Assembly (NCBI RefSeq): GCF_052857255.1
Contig: NC_135498.1
Location: forward strand, 111,971,723-112,035,722
Direction: 5' to 3'
DNA: 64,000 bases
Origin: Amblyomma americanum
Lineage: Eukaryota; Arthropoda; Arachnida; Ixodida; Ixodidae
The position numbers and the translations under genes were made by a program. Below are positions 46,395 through 60,600 of this stretch, piece by piece; position 1 is the first letter of the stretch, and each line of letters starts with the position of its first letter. Under the pieces are notes generated by a model. The model was not told the origin of the DNA, ran no database searches, and saw only the letters and a list, made by a program, of their open reading frames with translations.

Positions 46395-48449
46395 AAATTG
46401 CATAAACTTTTTTGTTATGCTTTAATAATCACATGCTGCAATGCACGCCAGCAACAGCACCTCCGTATAACCAGGGAATGTATAATTTTTTCTGGAGCAT
46501 ACATCGCCTGCCTCGTTAACCTCTTAAGCATTTGACATTTAAAAAAATATATAAGCAGGAAAGCAGCAAATGCAGATGAGAATCGCCAGGGTAATATAGT
46601 TGACGCTATGACAGTTTTTGTGAAAATGCCCCAACCGCTTATCAGGGCAGTAACACTTGCCGCGCATCGCCGATAGAGGGGCTAGAACATTGTTGCTAAC
46701 AACTACACAGTGTTGCGGTTAAAGTGTTTCCGCTAGAATATTCCTTCGCCTACGCTGCGCATTGACACAAGCTTCGCGTATACTACGAGTTGCTGCGCTG
46801 CGATGCTTCGGAGTGTGTATGAGGCGGTCGGTCGGTGTATGGGCACAGTCCTAATACTTCTGAAAGCGCCTCTCAGTTCCTCGGTGCACAGATTCCCTAT
46901 TCCATTGAGTGAAAAAGAACATTTAATTCTCAACACTTTTATAAAGCCAGCGGGCTTGATGTTTAGTGTTGCAATAGAACACTATAATCACGATCATTTT
47001 CTTCTTCTTTTTGTCGCCGTTACTATCATCTCTCCCGGCACCGAATCGAGTTTGGACCTCTCGAGCATTCTCCCTGCTTATTTTGAATGCACCAAGCAAA
47101 GGGTGGCTGTTTCTTTTCCCAAAAAGCTTTATTTCCTTCATCCCTCTATCCGATTCACTTCTGAAATGCGCAGAGACTGGCCCACCGGCAAAGATTCTGC
47201 GTACATCTGTCGGTACTCGCGGAAATTCAAGGTCTCATAGCGCAGGATTTCCCCACTTCGTGCCGACCTTGCGATACGAGATCCGGGCCAGGGCTCACCC
47301 CGGTCCTATACTCAAGAGATAAAGAGATTACCGCGGCCCGTGACTGCGCACTCCTCGGCAGAATGGGCGGTGGTCGGAAGCGGGCGCTGACGGAAGCCCG
47401 TTCTGAGCCATGGCGCGCACACGAGCTGGTGATCGAAAGAAAGCCTCGCACTTCATGCGCGTCGCACTGGCTTGCCCGACGAGAGCGTCATCCTTGTCCC
47501 TTTCTATGTAGAGGTTTGCGAAATGCAGTTTCAGATGAGCTCCTCTTCGTCTCACAGCTACCTGTTTACTTTTATGTATTTGTGTTCACCACTGATCCTT
47601 CGTGTCTCCAAGGTCACATGCTGGCATCCTTGCAAGAGCTTTTCAGAATTTCATCGTTTCGCTCACTGCGGCGTAACTGGAGACAATAGTTGGCTGCTCT
47701 CATCTCATTTGAAAGAGAAATTTGGTTGTATTTTTGTTCTTGTAGCTAGTGAATATTCACGTAGTACAAGAAACGCAAACCTCCAGTCTGACACTGACTA
47801 CCACGTTAATAAAAATAAGAAATGCGCGTACGCTATTTTAAATGCAGTGTGCTCTTTCCAGGCCCCATAAAACTGGGTGTAACTGGTCATAGGGAACTCA
47901 TGCTTTACTGTGGTGCATTACTCTAGATCCGCGATTACTGATTACCCTTTTTTCTTAACATTTCGTTGTTTTCGTGCTCGGTCGTGCGTGCTTCGTCCCT
48001 TAATTTTGTCCTTCTTCCCCTAAACCCCCTCCTTCAGTCTTTCCATCACGGCTCGACCCATATCCAAAGCCAGAACGATGTATTTGATCACACCTTTTCT
48101 TTCTTGATAGCATATCATAGAGCTTAACAAAGCGAGATGGTGGCTCCATAAAATGCTGCGTGATAAAAAGGAGTTTGCGGTTTTGATTTAGTTAAACTCT
48201 GTCGGAGTGCCCGAAAGCACGAGGAATTTTCCAAATTTTAAAATAATGGGCGCGCTTTGAATTCGCTGTAAGAAACTTTGCTGGGTACAACCATTCTAAC
48301 CACTGTGCCTTGTACCACTTCAAAATGGGCATCGTAGAAAACATTCTATTAATATCAATACAAAAGGACACTTGACGTCTTAAAAACTGTTAAGCGACTC
48401 TGAGTGGAGGCTGCACTTCAGCGGAGGCCGGAACTGCAGTCTTCCACAC
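46395..48449. other. No gene seen
   Basis: No supported gene. A GC-richer patch at 47230-47480 has short open frames on both strands and no recognisable product. Confidence 0.45.
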
Positions 48450-48715
48450 ATGCGGTGGCGCGTGTCTGAACTACAGTGAATGTTTTCAAGTTGCGGCAGG
48501 TGCGGAGTTCGATCCCCAGTTCCGCGTGACACCCACCGGAGATACCATGGGTGCAAGCTTTCCCCTGGCCTGGTGCTCGACTTATCTCGAGTGAAATGCT
48601 TTCAAAATGTGTCCACCTTGTGTAGAAAAGATTACCTTGTGTTATGGCGCTCTTTGGCCGAAGCTGACCTTGCGCAAATAAAATCTATGGTCATCACCAA
48701 CAGCATCGAAAGTTG
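48450..48715 (+). mobile_element. Second tRNA-like SINE family copy
   Basis: A B-box-like GGAGTTCGATCCCCAG (near 48504) is followed by CACCCACCGGAGATACCATG, GGCCTGGTGCTCGACTT and GTGTCCACCTTGTG. The end is TATGGCGCTCTTTGGCCGAA followed by TGACCTTGCGCAAATAAA. I recall this block order as a common tick repeat, distinct from the Ruka type. The left boundary is uncertain. Confidence 0.5.
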
Positions 48716-50935
48716 CACGTGGGTGTGTTACGTGTACTCTCCTTCGCATGGAAAGCTCCGTCACCCTCGATACTGAAGGTTTTGTTTCTTATAAAGGAGC
48801 GAAGCAAAATTCACAGCGGCCGTAGGTCTCCTTGTTTCTCCTTCTAGCGCACTGCCCCCTTCCCCTCTCCACCTATCTCGAACTTGCGAAGCTCTACACT
48901 GCACACAGCCCATGAACGTCACCATTGATCGGACTTGCTTTCTTTTTAATAAAAGAGCAGGATACTTGCAACCGCATGCATATTGCTAGAATATGCATGC
49001 TAGAATGAAGGTTTCTCGTATTTCGTATTTGACTTGGCTACTAATGTACCGAAAACGTAAATTCCGCAATAAAAGTCTCCTTTTGGAACAATATCTACTA
49101 TGAATGCTTTTCTGATTTCTTCGCGTGCCTAATCCACAACGTTTACTCATAATAAGTCTGGCAAAAAAAATGAGAAAATTGCTATCAACGTGTTTTGGGC
49201 GCTGTGGGAAGTATATAGCGGAGCAATTACGTAAACCATACTTCCAGCCCAGCAAATTGCGAAGCCAGGCATGAAATGCACACTTCCTGGTATTCCCGTG
49301 GAGGATCAAGCCCTCTTCCAGGAACTCGCGTGCACCGTGCAGCCTGTTTTGCCTGTACACGCATTTCTGACAAACTCCGTGGCCCACATACCGTCACCGC
49401 ACGTGGTTTCCCGGTGGGACCTAATTCAAGGAGCTTGGTGGGGAAAACGGCGTTACTCCATACCGCCCTTTCCTCAAATGACCGTCGCGGCGACAGCGGG
49501 CTACTTGGCGCACTTCACGCGACATGACGACGTGCGGCGAAGACACCGAGTCGGTATTCCGGTCACGATCCCTCGGCTCCTGTGTAAACAGACCGACGCA
49601 GCTGCGCGAGAGGGAAGCGGGGGCGCCTTAGACTGCCCTACGAACTACTAACCGCGGCTCCTTCCTCCGAGCCACAAGGAGTTCCCTCGTCTAAAGCGTC
49701 TGGGCTCGGCGTCACGGCGCTGTTATTATTTTTTTATTTCCTCTCTGCATCCATCCCCAGTGTGGTCTTCGAACTGTTCCAGCGAACGCTTGCTGTTCAA
49801 TGCGGTAGTTAGATTTCTCTTGGTGCTTCTCGTGCGTTCTTGCTGAAGCCACTCATGAGTCATCTAGGTTCCTTTGCGCAGCGTTTCTAGTCACGCTTGA
49901 GTTAGTAGAAGTTAACTTTCGCGAACGGTTTAGCACGGGCTACCGCAGTGTGCGTACAGAACTGCTCCGATCGGGGCATTAAAAGGATAACAATCTTTGC
50001 TCGTTATCGCTTGCACGCTTACTGGTTAAACCGCGCAATGGCTCCCTCGACGTTGCCACTTTTGTTATGCAGCCTGCAAACTTCAAGTTCATTCTGGCGC
50101 ACTGGTACTAGTGAATTTGAATTCCTGTGTATTTCGTGAATTGAAACACTGCCGAAATGTAGCAAAACTTGTGCTAAGTCTATTTTAACGAACCGTGCCG
50201 CATCGGGCTAGTTGGTGCAAATATGTCATTTTTCGGAGCGCTAAAGCCCGTTTGTTCTTAGTCCGTGCTGTTTTAGCGCTTAGAAAAATGTCCTCTATAC
50301 TACCGTATTTGCTTGTGTAAGATTCGTCCTGGTGTTAGGCTCTTTCAGACGCTCTTTCTGACGCAGAAATCCACTTCCTCACTGAGCTACAGGATTAAGC
50401 TGGCTCTGCTTCCCCACCGCCCATCATCATCATCATCGCTGCAGCTCTGTCCAATCGCGGGCCCCGGTCTCAGAGGCTCCATTTTTCTTTTGAGCGTAGT
50501 AATACGTAGCGTGCGTAGTGCCCAGCAGTACCTTGTCTCAGTAGCGTTGCGGTCTCGCATGCCAGTGTGCGCGCTGCTGGTGCGAACCGTTGGAGGCAAT
50601 AGGTAGGCTACGGATGTTTACTGAGGCCTTTAAACTTGAAGTGATCGGCTACGCTGAAGCGCACGGTAACTGGGCGGCTGGCAGGAACTACGACATTGAC
50701 GAAAACTGAGTGCACTTTTGGCGTTTCCAGTAAGCATCTTCGCGGAAAATAATGTAAGTTTTCTAAAATTGGAGAGGAGCACGTAAATTACAATCACGGT
50801 TCTTCGACGCGACATTGTCCGCTCAGATGGCACTAGTGAAAGCCTTAGCTATCATTCGCCACATGTACAACACGCCAGCGGACTTGAAAGCAAGTGAGAG
50901 TGGGTTCACCGATTTATTAACCGGCACCAAAGGCG
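48716..50935. other. No gene seen
   Basis: No supported gene. A GC-rich segment at 49270-49700 has a 126-codon plus-strand frame that resembles nothing I know. Confidence 0.45.
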
Positions 50936-51250
50936 CCCGCCGCGGTGGCTCAGTGGTTAGGGCGCTCGACTACTGATCCGGAGTTCCCGGGCTCGAACCC
51001 GACCGCGGCGGCTGCGTTTTTATGGAGGAAAAACGCTAAGGCGCCCGTGTGCTGTGTGATGTCGGTGCACGTTAAAGATCCCCAGGTGGTCGAAATTATC
51101 CCGGAGCCCTCCACTACGGCACCTCTCTTCCTTTCTTCTTTCACTCCCTCCTTTATCCCTTCCCTTGCGGCGCGGTTCAGGTGTCCAACGATATATGAGA
51201 CAGATACTGCGCCATTTCCTTTCCCCAAAAACCAATTGCAATTGCAATGG
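50936..51250 (+). mobile_element. Ruka-type SINE, long form, complete
   Basis: The head is the same as in the 38.5 kb copy through the anticodon region; the B box is GGGCTCGAACC. The body and the long-form end match that copy at roughly 95 percent by eye. The tail is TTGCAATTGCAA rather than ATT repeats. No clear target-site duplication was found. The 162- and 118-codon open frames across it are by-products. Confidence 0.9.
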
Positions 51251-54200
51251 TCCATGCGCCGTAGACCGACGTTGTGCCAGAGGCGACTAGCCGAATACGA
51301 AGACATTTCATTGTTTAGTCAACACGCGTCGGAGAGAACCGTGCATGATGTGATGCGCAGAGAGTTCCGCTGTGGAAAATCGCAGGCGCCGAAGGACAGA
51401 CATGTATACGTTGATGCTCTGCACCATAACTGATGGCAGGAAACTTGCATCCTACGTGGTGTTCAAGACGCAGACTCTCTCTAAGTAGAAGTTCCCCGAA
51501 CGCATAGTGGTCAGCCGTTAAGATAACAGCTGGATATCAGCCAACTGGTCCTTGATTGGGAAATTAGTGCGGCAGAACCTACCGGGAGGTCTACTGCGAC
51601 GCAAGGCCATTCTCATTCTATGCAGTTTTCGGGGACCCCTGATTTATCAGGTTAAGGACCTACTTGCCATCCGCGGACGGACCTCTCTATAATTCCTGGA
51701 AGCATGAGATGCACGCCGCAGCCTGTAGATGTGAGCGCGCTGTTTAGGTGAGACCAAAGGGTAGCAGCGAGACTGAAAGAGTGGGGGAACAGTTTATAAG
51801 TGTTTGTAACATGTATCCAGCCGTTGCATTATTCTATGCAGACGTCATATCAACGCTACATAGTTTCTACTCGTAATCTTTTCCTGAGAGAAGACCTGGC
51901 TTCACCTACCACTGGATCTTTTATCCTCCTCGTTTTTTCGTCGCAGAGAACCCGTTTCCCCAGAAATATTCCCGAGGCGATTTCAACGCCCGTGTTTGAA
52001 ATACAAGACAGCCTGTCTCTAGGTTACTTCATTCGCACGTGAAGTAAGGCATGATGGTTAAAAAAAGGAGGGCGCCCAAATACTCGTGCCCTAAGCAGCG
52101 ATTCCTTATTTTTTCTCTGTTAACCGGGTGCGATGCCAGCTCTTCGAAGAAGAAAGGCAGCGGAATTGATCCAGCTGTGGAAAGATGCGTTGGTAAGAAT
52201 TCTCAGTAATGCACCTGCGAAGGTGCTGTGGAGATTGCACCTCGCGCTCCTCCTTAAGCCACTGTCGGTTGAGAAGTTCCAAAAGTTATGTTGACGGTGC
52301 TTTTAATTCTGCAATATAATCTGAATACAAACAGAACTGTATGGCCTTCCAACTGAACCAATGCAAGCAAGTGCTTGGCTCAGCAGTTTCCCATGGTGAA
52401 ACACCAGAGCTACCAGCTGGAGTGCGATAAAGCGACACCTGGCAAAGAATTAGAACGGCAATGCACTCTCGATAAGGGTCTGTCCAGTGTTGATAGCATT
52501 CTTCTATTACGGAGGGTGGCGAGACTATAACGGCCGAATTAATTGTTCCTTCCTCTTGGCTGCTCAGTGGTTGTTCTGAATCCAATTTACCTTGCTGAGC
52601 TTAAATTTTTTTTTAGTGCTTCATGTGAGAAGAGCGGTCAAACAAGACCATCTGCAAGGGCTGGCATGTTTTGTTACGCTTACAATGATTGCATAAGTAA
52701 TTATAAGGATGCATCGCAAAAAAGTAAGAAGCCACAGATAGTTGCAACACAGCTGATAAAGAGCAGTGGCTTAAATATTATTCCCTCTTTATCAGTTTTT
52801 GTTTTTTATTCTAAACTGGCAGCAAGGAACTGAGAGGAGAACAGGCTTTCTTCGAAGCACTTAACCGAGCCAGGTAATCTGGCATTTTTATCAATTTATT
52901 TACAGCAGCAACACGAGCCTCAAAAATGTAAAATAAAATTTGTAAGACCACTCGCCGCACGCAGGTTGGGCAGCAAAGGCCGTGAGCTTATAACTTGTCG
53001 CTTTTTTTTTTTGTCGCGGCGAGTGCGCAGAGCTCGTGAACATAGCTTCAAGACGGTGCTCACGTTAACCAAAACAGTCAGTGCACCAATAGGTAGGCTT
53101 CAAATTTTGCATACGTTGCTACTTTCTAGTGAATTCATCCGGCGTGTGTCCTGCTACTAACTGATTAAAAGTAACCGTTTCACGTGATTTTAATATCCAC
53201 GCAAACAAGCTGAGGAAAGGCTTAGGGTGGCACTCGCCATGCGTGACGTAATCACTTAATTATTCGACCGGAGAAAGCTCCACTGCCTTCAGTAACATTT
53301 CGTTTTGCTGCGTATACCGCATACTTATTTCATAGAGGAAAGTTTGTCCACATTCATAAACTATGCGCTTTTCTCTTTCTTTTGTGCTGTTTTCGATAGA
53401 AACGCAATTACTTAATGCTATATCACAACTGAGACTCGTGACTTGCTAGTTTTCTTCACCTCGGAATAACATCCCGTTCCCGGCTTTTTTGTTGTTTTTT
53501 TTTTCATTTCTGAGGAGGTAAATTTTCATGCATGAAACCATTTCCTAACTCATGTCGTGTGCTCAGCGAGTGATAGCAGATGCTATCCACAATTACTGCC
53601 TCGATTACGCCTTGGCAGATCCCACCGTCACTAATGCACAGCGCACGCAATGCAGCCTTTGATATTGCCTTGCCAAGATATCTCTTCGTCCTTTTCTCTT
53701 TCGTATATCATTTACACGCGAAAAATTCCTGCCGCGTTCGTTGATTTCATCCTCCGAGTCAATTTTCCAGAATTATTTGCGACGGTCTCTTCCATAGCCC
53801 CACATCCGAAAGTTGAACACCACGAGCCATTGTTTATAGAGGGTTCTCGAAAAATAGGGAAAACTTCTCCACATGTTCGCTTCGCTTATATCCTTCACCA
53901 ATGCGAGCTTTGCAGCTGCCTGAATAAGACCGGACTTCTTTTCGGGCCTCATTAAAAATTCACTTTCTTTTATACGAGATGTTTTATTGCTGCAACCTCC
54001 GCGAATAACTCCGTCGTGTGTAGATACGTCCTGTGGCATCAAACTGCGTCGCGCAAATTCGAAAGAAGCTTAACTCCACGAACGATAAGCTGTGATGGCG
54101 TAAAACGCGTTTCTCGCCATATCTGGTGCCCACGGAACTGCCGATTGAGAGTGCCAGGATAACGCTACCCGAAATGCGAGAAATACTCGCTCGAAACACG

Positions 54201-54406
54201 AAAGTGGTCTTTGATGTCAGCGCTTCGTGACCTCAGTGATCGGATAAAGTGACGGAATTAAGAATTTTTTTCGTCGTTCAGCAGATTTTTCTTAACTCGT
54301 TGCAGCAAGAAATATCTGAAAAGGTACGCCTGGAAAGCATAGCCGTCTGAAAAGGTCGTTTACAGTACTAATGGCTACTTATAGAGATGAATGAAGGAAT
54401 GAATGG
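51251..54406. other. No gene seen
   Basis: No supported gene over about 3.2 kb. AT-rich DNA with short random frames. Confidence 0.5.
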
Positions 54407-54550
54407 TTTGTGGTTTGTGGGGGTTTAACGTCCCAAAGCGACTCAGGCTATGAGAGACGCCGTAGTGAAGGGCTCCGGAAATTTTGACCACCTGGGGTTC
54501 TTTAACGTGCACTGACATTCAAGTGCACTTTAACGTGCACTGACATCCAA
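54407..54550 (-). mobile_element. Ruka-type SINE, 5' truncated, fused to a microsatellite
   Basis: The + strand has GGGTTTAACGTCCCAAAGCG, GACGCCGTAGTGAAGGGCTC and GACCACCTGGGGTTCTTTAACG, a minus-strand short form. The block CTTTAACGTGCACTGACAT occurs twice in tandem. The head is missing, replaced directly by the TGAA repeat. Confidence 0.85.
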
Positions 54551-54625
54551 TGAATGAATGAATGAATGAATGAATGAATGAATGAATGAATGAATGAATG
54601 AATGAATGAATGAATGAATGAATGA
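54551..54625. repeat. Tetranucleotide microsatellite (TGAA)n
   Basis: About 18 perfect TGAA units. Shorter TGAA runs also occur at about 54388-54403, on the other side of the truncated SINE. The run of Ser-Phe-Ile-His in the minus frame is an artefact of the repeat. Confidence 0.97.
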
Positions 54626-57600
54626 CCTCCAGCAAAAAAACACGTGTGAGGTATGGCGCCTGTATGTACGTTTTAGCTCACGCTTTAACATGGTTTGCAT
54701 TGTAAGAGCCATTTCATAGACAGTTTTCGCCCGGTCGCCTTGTGACCCTGGACAAATTTCCGCACTTTTCAATTTGCTCACAGAGAACGAAATGATTGCA
54801 CCGAGCAAGCGTAAGAATTACTTTGCTGGGACGTTTTTGAAAGCCTCTGTTCCCTGCGCTGGCCCGTCGCAAGAACCGGTAATATGCATTTGTGTGTGGC
54901 TTGCAGGCACTGGGAAGATAGATTTTTCTTCCTTGATAGGAACGGCCCTTTATAAATTATGTCTGAGCGAATATTTCTTGCAATAAGCAACGCGGAGTGA
55001 CGCGAACTTCATAATAGTCACTTCAACCGCAACTTAATGAGTTCCATTCTGGAGGCTGCTCCTTATGTGAAATCTGAAGTACTTGAGGGACGTCACGGAT
55101 ATGCATCCCGCAACATATTAAAATCAACCGGCATGTTCAGAACCTCGCGACTAGGTTGCCACGGCACGTTGTGCCAACACGCCTCCGCGTGCATCTATGC
55201 TAACAGGCCTCATCACATTGCGACGATGCTCCAAGTAGCGCCATCTATATAATGTTAGCAAAGACGCAGTTAATAATTCAACCGCAAACTGATTTCCCAG
55301 GCGCTTCTCCTTTTTTTTTCCCCCTTAAGATACTTTGCTGACGCCGCTTCTCGGGAGCGAAGTTGCCGCCTCGGTAAACGCGTGCATGCTCGTAGGTGAA
55401 GCCCGCTTTTGCGACGCATATGCGCGCTCCAGCTGCAGCGCCTTCGAAAACGTGTGTGAACTCGCTAACTCCTCCTGGACGTGCGCAAACTTCATCACGC
55501 AGGCGTCGGCGTGTGTTTTCACAAGCATAAGGAGCGGCAAGTCATCTTCGCTTACGCTGCCGCTTATTTGCTTTTGGGTCGCCGGGCGAGCTGTTGTTTT
55601 TTTTCTTTTGTTTCTTCGCGTTGCCTTCGAAAGCCCGGTCTCCAGTTCTCTGCCATATCAGTGCCCTTCAGACGCGGAAATTAAGAAACTTTCAAATGAG
55701 GAGCACCGGCTTACGATGGAAGCGAGCACGCGCTCTCGAGCTTCCCAGCGGTTAAGGCCAAAACGAACACTCAGCAAAGAAGACAGGGTCTCCGATTCGC
55801 GCCCCGACAGGATATATCCTTTATGAATTTTTGCGCCCTCCGCCCCCTTGCGATAGCCCTAAAATAACACGTTATTAGCCGGCTTTGCTTTTGTTTTTTG
55901 CTGAAATTTTTTTCTCTGGCCTTGAGCACCGCAGTCCCCGAGCACGCGAGGTGAAGTTCCACCAAGAATCGCCTTTTGTTTCTGATGAAAAAGTTGTTGT
56001 TTTTTTTATTTCGCAGTCTTTGCTGACGCGATACGAAGCTTCTCACTAACACTTTTCTTTAGTTTTTGAAGACTAGCTGGAGGACAGGGTGCGCCAGATT
56101 TTAACAGAAAAAGAAGTAGTATAAAGGAGCCATGCGTTGTGGCCTCCCAAGTGAAATTGGCTCGTAAAGCCTTGATTGCTTTCTATGGGGCTTCCTGTAC
56201 CAATATTCTCCCGCGTGGCATGGAGGAAAACTAAATGATCCCCAGTGTTAGTGAGAGGAGAAATAATAATAAGAGGAAAAGGAAGTGTCCTTACAAGCGT
56301 CGGTGACGACTTCATCTCCCAGCTCTACATGTAGAGACTGCTGATCCCGAGGGTCGATCGGGAACCGAGTTGGAGGGCATTTCCCCTCTCCAAAAAAAGA
56401 GTCTCTTTTCACCTGTATCTCCGTCCCATTTGTTCAGCGTGTTCGCTGGCGTACGACAACTACCACTATCTGGTCTTTCGCGAGTTCCAATCAAGTTGAG
56501 CTCGAACGCTAACGGTGCGTAACAGTAGCTCACCAAAATAGCACTCAGCGCCGACTATAAGAACACGTTCCTGTTAAACACGCAGTCCAAACTGTGCCAG
56601 AACACTCAACTGTCGGCACCTGATTTCGAGTCGCGCATTGATAGGCCTAGTGACAACACTGCGTCGCAAGCAAACAAGTGGAGTTAATCTCCGTCGACAC
56701 AGCTGGAAAGTTTGAAAACAAAAGCGCACCTCTTCGACTGGTCAACTTTCTCGGTAAACGACACGGCACAGGATGAATTAGACCACGGCCGCGGCGAGTG
56801 GCTCAAAGGAGAGCTTTGATGCAAGAAATAGGCATTGTCAGTGTGGCTTGAAGCCTGAAATGAGGCGACCGGTTTGTAACATAAACATCCGGGTTCAGTG
56901 TTGAAGCTAGTATGTTGTCGCAGCCAACCATTCACCGCAAACCATCGTTGGCTTTCAAGTTACCCCATGCGATAAGTTCTTTGTTCCAGTTTGCAGTCCA
57001 CAAACACTGAGTGCAGTCAGTGCTGTTAATGGGATCATTCCCAACCGCATCTGTCGACCTTGCTCACGGCGTGCTAGGTGCCTGGGAAAATAAAAAGCTC
57101 ACTCAAACAAGCTGCCATAGAGTCGCAAATAAAAGCGTAAACGAGTACGTAGGCTGGTTAAGTACTCTTTATGGGCATTTATTTTAGGTCGTTCCAGCGT
57201 TTATTCCCAGCGTACAGAACGATTCTACCCGTGGTACTAGATATTATGCTTAGGCTTATGCTTAGTACTTAGGCTCAGCGTTTCTATCACACGTCACTGT
57301 CAGAAGAAACTGTTTTAGTTAGCGGCAGCCGATTGCTTATCAGTGTGCTGGCAATGTTTATTTTTTAATAGATCAATCAAGGTTAACTGGACAATAGTTA
57401 AGCTATTGCCTATCGTAAAACTAAGTTTACGCAACTATTACTCATCGTCCGAATACGCTTTGCAAGTTGTACATGGGTGGTACGTGCCGCAACTTGAGTT
57501 TCCAAAAACCGCTTAAACAGAAACGCCGTGATCTGCCCGGAACTGCAACAACATTGCGCCTCGGCAGTAGACCAGACTCTAAAGAGTTACGGTTCCCAGA

Positions 57601-60600
57601 GCCTGGTGGTCAGCAAAACGAGATTGTCTGCACGCGTTCCCTAATTCATTCCTCTTTGCACACACACCACAGTGTACAAACTAAACAGTATTTTTTTACA
57701 GAAGGATCACATAAAAATTGATTAGAACCTTCATGAGCATGAATTGCTTTTATTTTAATTTTTTTTTTGGCCGAAAATGTGCAAGCCGCACAGGAGGGAA
57801 GCATATTGAGAACTTGCACTGCGCGAGTAATCCCGACCAGACTAGACTTTGTTTCGCCCCAACGCTTTCATTTGAAGCGTGGCTGCGTAATAAACGTTTT
57901 TGCTTAGCTCTCAAGGGAGCCTTTTAATGGTCATGCTGCGCGATAGATATCCCTTAAGAGCCACGACGTAACGCCGAGGGAATATTGCGAACGCGAATGA
58001 ACAGGCCCAGAAGACTTCTTTACTTACGTTCATTCCCCTGGTGTCTGAAGCGAGAGATGCTCTATTCACTACTTTTCGTTCCCCCATCGGCTTGAGTCAT
58101 GCATCGCGTTGAAAGATCTTAGCTTGAGAGCTATGACGCCTTAATCATTAATATAGTTTAAGCAATTAGGTCTTCCAACAGTTCTGGCCCATGATGAAAG
58201 AAAAATGGTGCGTTAGGGTAATTTAGTTATCGACATGGTTTGTGCAGAGCCTGCCTTACCGATAGTGACATTTACGAGCAACGCATGAGCTCTCCGAATC
58301 GTTACATGATTATTGCTCCAACGTTTACTTCAAACAAACCTGGTTGCTGCACCCCGACTTCCTTTTTGTCTATGGTGGAAAAATATAACGAATACCGTAG
58401 ACGCTTCTTTGTGTGGCTGGCGTTACAAGTGCTTGAATTCACGAAGCTCTCAAGTAGAATATTGCGCAAAATTTGAATACTTTCTTTAAATTCGTCATGT
58501 TTTTAGCGACATCACTGAGCTTATTATTTCTGTGGTCTGACATAATAAGATTAGTAGTGAGTGTCGTTGCTTTCCTTAAACTTAGTTTCAGTTTTCGATG
58601 CTTCCGATTCTGGTGCAGTCGAGTGCAACATTACTCAACCCAGTGTACTTGAAGAACCACGTTCGAGAGATTTTGTGACGTATAGCGCTTTGACGTATGG
58701 TGATCGCTCAGGTGGCCATCGCGTCGATAACGTAATGCACGGCACTGATCGCTTCGAGCTCTTAGACTTAGGGTACAGCAGATGGAACAAGAGGAATGTA
58801 TTTCAGGACAGCTGGGAGGTTCGTATTAATAGTCCAGACGTTTTCTGCTGCTGTGTAAAACGATAGTGCATTTCAATAGGCCGACCGGTGATGAAAATGG
58901 TAACAAAGGTGGCCCAACGGACCGACACACAAGATTCTAAAGTTGAACCGACGGCTGCATACATTAGAAACGTTACAATGTTTTGCATAGAAGAGGCCAC
59001 ATGCTCTTCACAAAATCTCTGTTAACAGGGCGGCGTAACAAACAAGTGCAGGCCCCCTGTAGGTGGCTCAAGGTATCAAGAACTTCGTTCTGACACAAGC
59101 AATGCTTGACACCACACATACAAAAAGAAAATACGACACAAATTGTCGCCTGAATTTTTTAAACGTCCGAAAGCAGGATTGCAGACTACGATGTAAAATG
59201 CGCAGTGCGAAAGTGTGCTGCAATTTAACACGAGGAATTCCCGGTGCTCTGGAGCACTGGCCTGTGAAGCTGATGCCATTTTCCACTGAGTGGCCTAGAG
59301 TGGAAGCTAAAAGCTTTTACGAATTAAAAACATGTGTCGCAACTTGAAGAGCTGAAGGCAACATGAGTTAAGGAGGAGCTTTCTATGGTGTCCGAAGGAC
59401 TAAAGGGTTATAGGTTTCGTTGCGTTAGCGCGAGTGTTGCTCAGCCTGGCCAGACGTCACGAATACGCACTTGTTTCTAACGCTTGGATACAACGCATGT
59501 CATCACATTTAGCGCCCGGCTCCCCGCAATCGAAGCAAGGCGTACGCGCTGGATGTCCCTGCTATATAATAATCTAATACCGCTCTCTCATGGGCATTTC
59601 GAATGGCCTCGAAACCTATAGGCGATCGGCTCAAAAGCCATTTAGCGCTGCTACACGGACAGTTTCAATGACTATCGAGTGATGGGAGCAGCGCGGAGCT
59701 CTGTCTAGGTATAGAGGGCCTTCAAACCTTGCCCAAGGTTGCCAACGTTGCTTCGAGCGCGGCTAACGCTCACTTTCGTGCACGATACGTTGACGGTAGA
59801 AAAGCACGAACAAACATCATTCTCTTAACTTTAATGCAAGCAGTAAAATATTAGTCTGTACAATAATTTAAAAATTGTATCCGTATGGTTTTAAGCGCAA
59901 TAATTATCTACTTTTTTTCTCAGAAGACAGAAACGCCTGCTGTGTCAGTGCTGCCGGAGCATCACAACGGCGACAAAAAATTGTACGAAATACAGTGTCA
60001 TTGAATAAAACACAACTGTCCTTTGATAATAACTGAAAACCTCCTATTACTCCAAAAAAGTGTATTTCAAAATTCAACATTTAGTATACATGTATTAAAT
60101 ATTTTGTCATTAGTGCAAAATGGAAAGTAGCGATTGTGGCGCCACACAAGCTTGGCGTAAGACAAGAGAACCATTTCAATGGCGATTGAAATTTGCCGCG
60201 TAGCAGCGACACAACTCCTTCGAGTTCGACATCGACTGAGAATCTCGAATGCTATCGACCGGATGGCCACTGAAACTGGCCGTGTGGCAGGTGCCCTGTA
60301 CATTTACTGTAATTAAAAGCAGCACTATGGGGATGAGAGCTAGAAACTTAGAGACACCTCCGTCCCATCAGTGTGTGTTGTAGTACGGCAGAACTGCTGT
60401 ATGTTGGTATAACTATATATCCCCCCCCCCCTAATGCGGCACACCCTTGCTATGAATATTTTCACTATTCAGACGAAGAATAAGGAGTGCACATATAACT
60501 TTAACGAACACATTTTAAAAACGAATCTCCACCATGGTTCTGTATAATTCCTTTTCTTTTCGTCCGTTCCGAAGTTTAGAACTCATCGTTCAACATGGCG

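Noticed and set aside
54530..54808. 92-codon frame with repeated Ser-Phe-Ile-His
   Set aside because: Translation of the TGAA microsatellite.
55335..55826. 163-codon plus-strand frame
   Set aside because: It lies in a GC-rich patch, has no recognisable domain, and the minus strand is open over part of the same segment.
60421..60431. Run of 11 C
   Set aside because: A simple homopolymer with no further structure.
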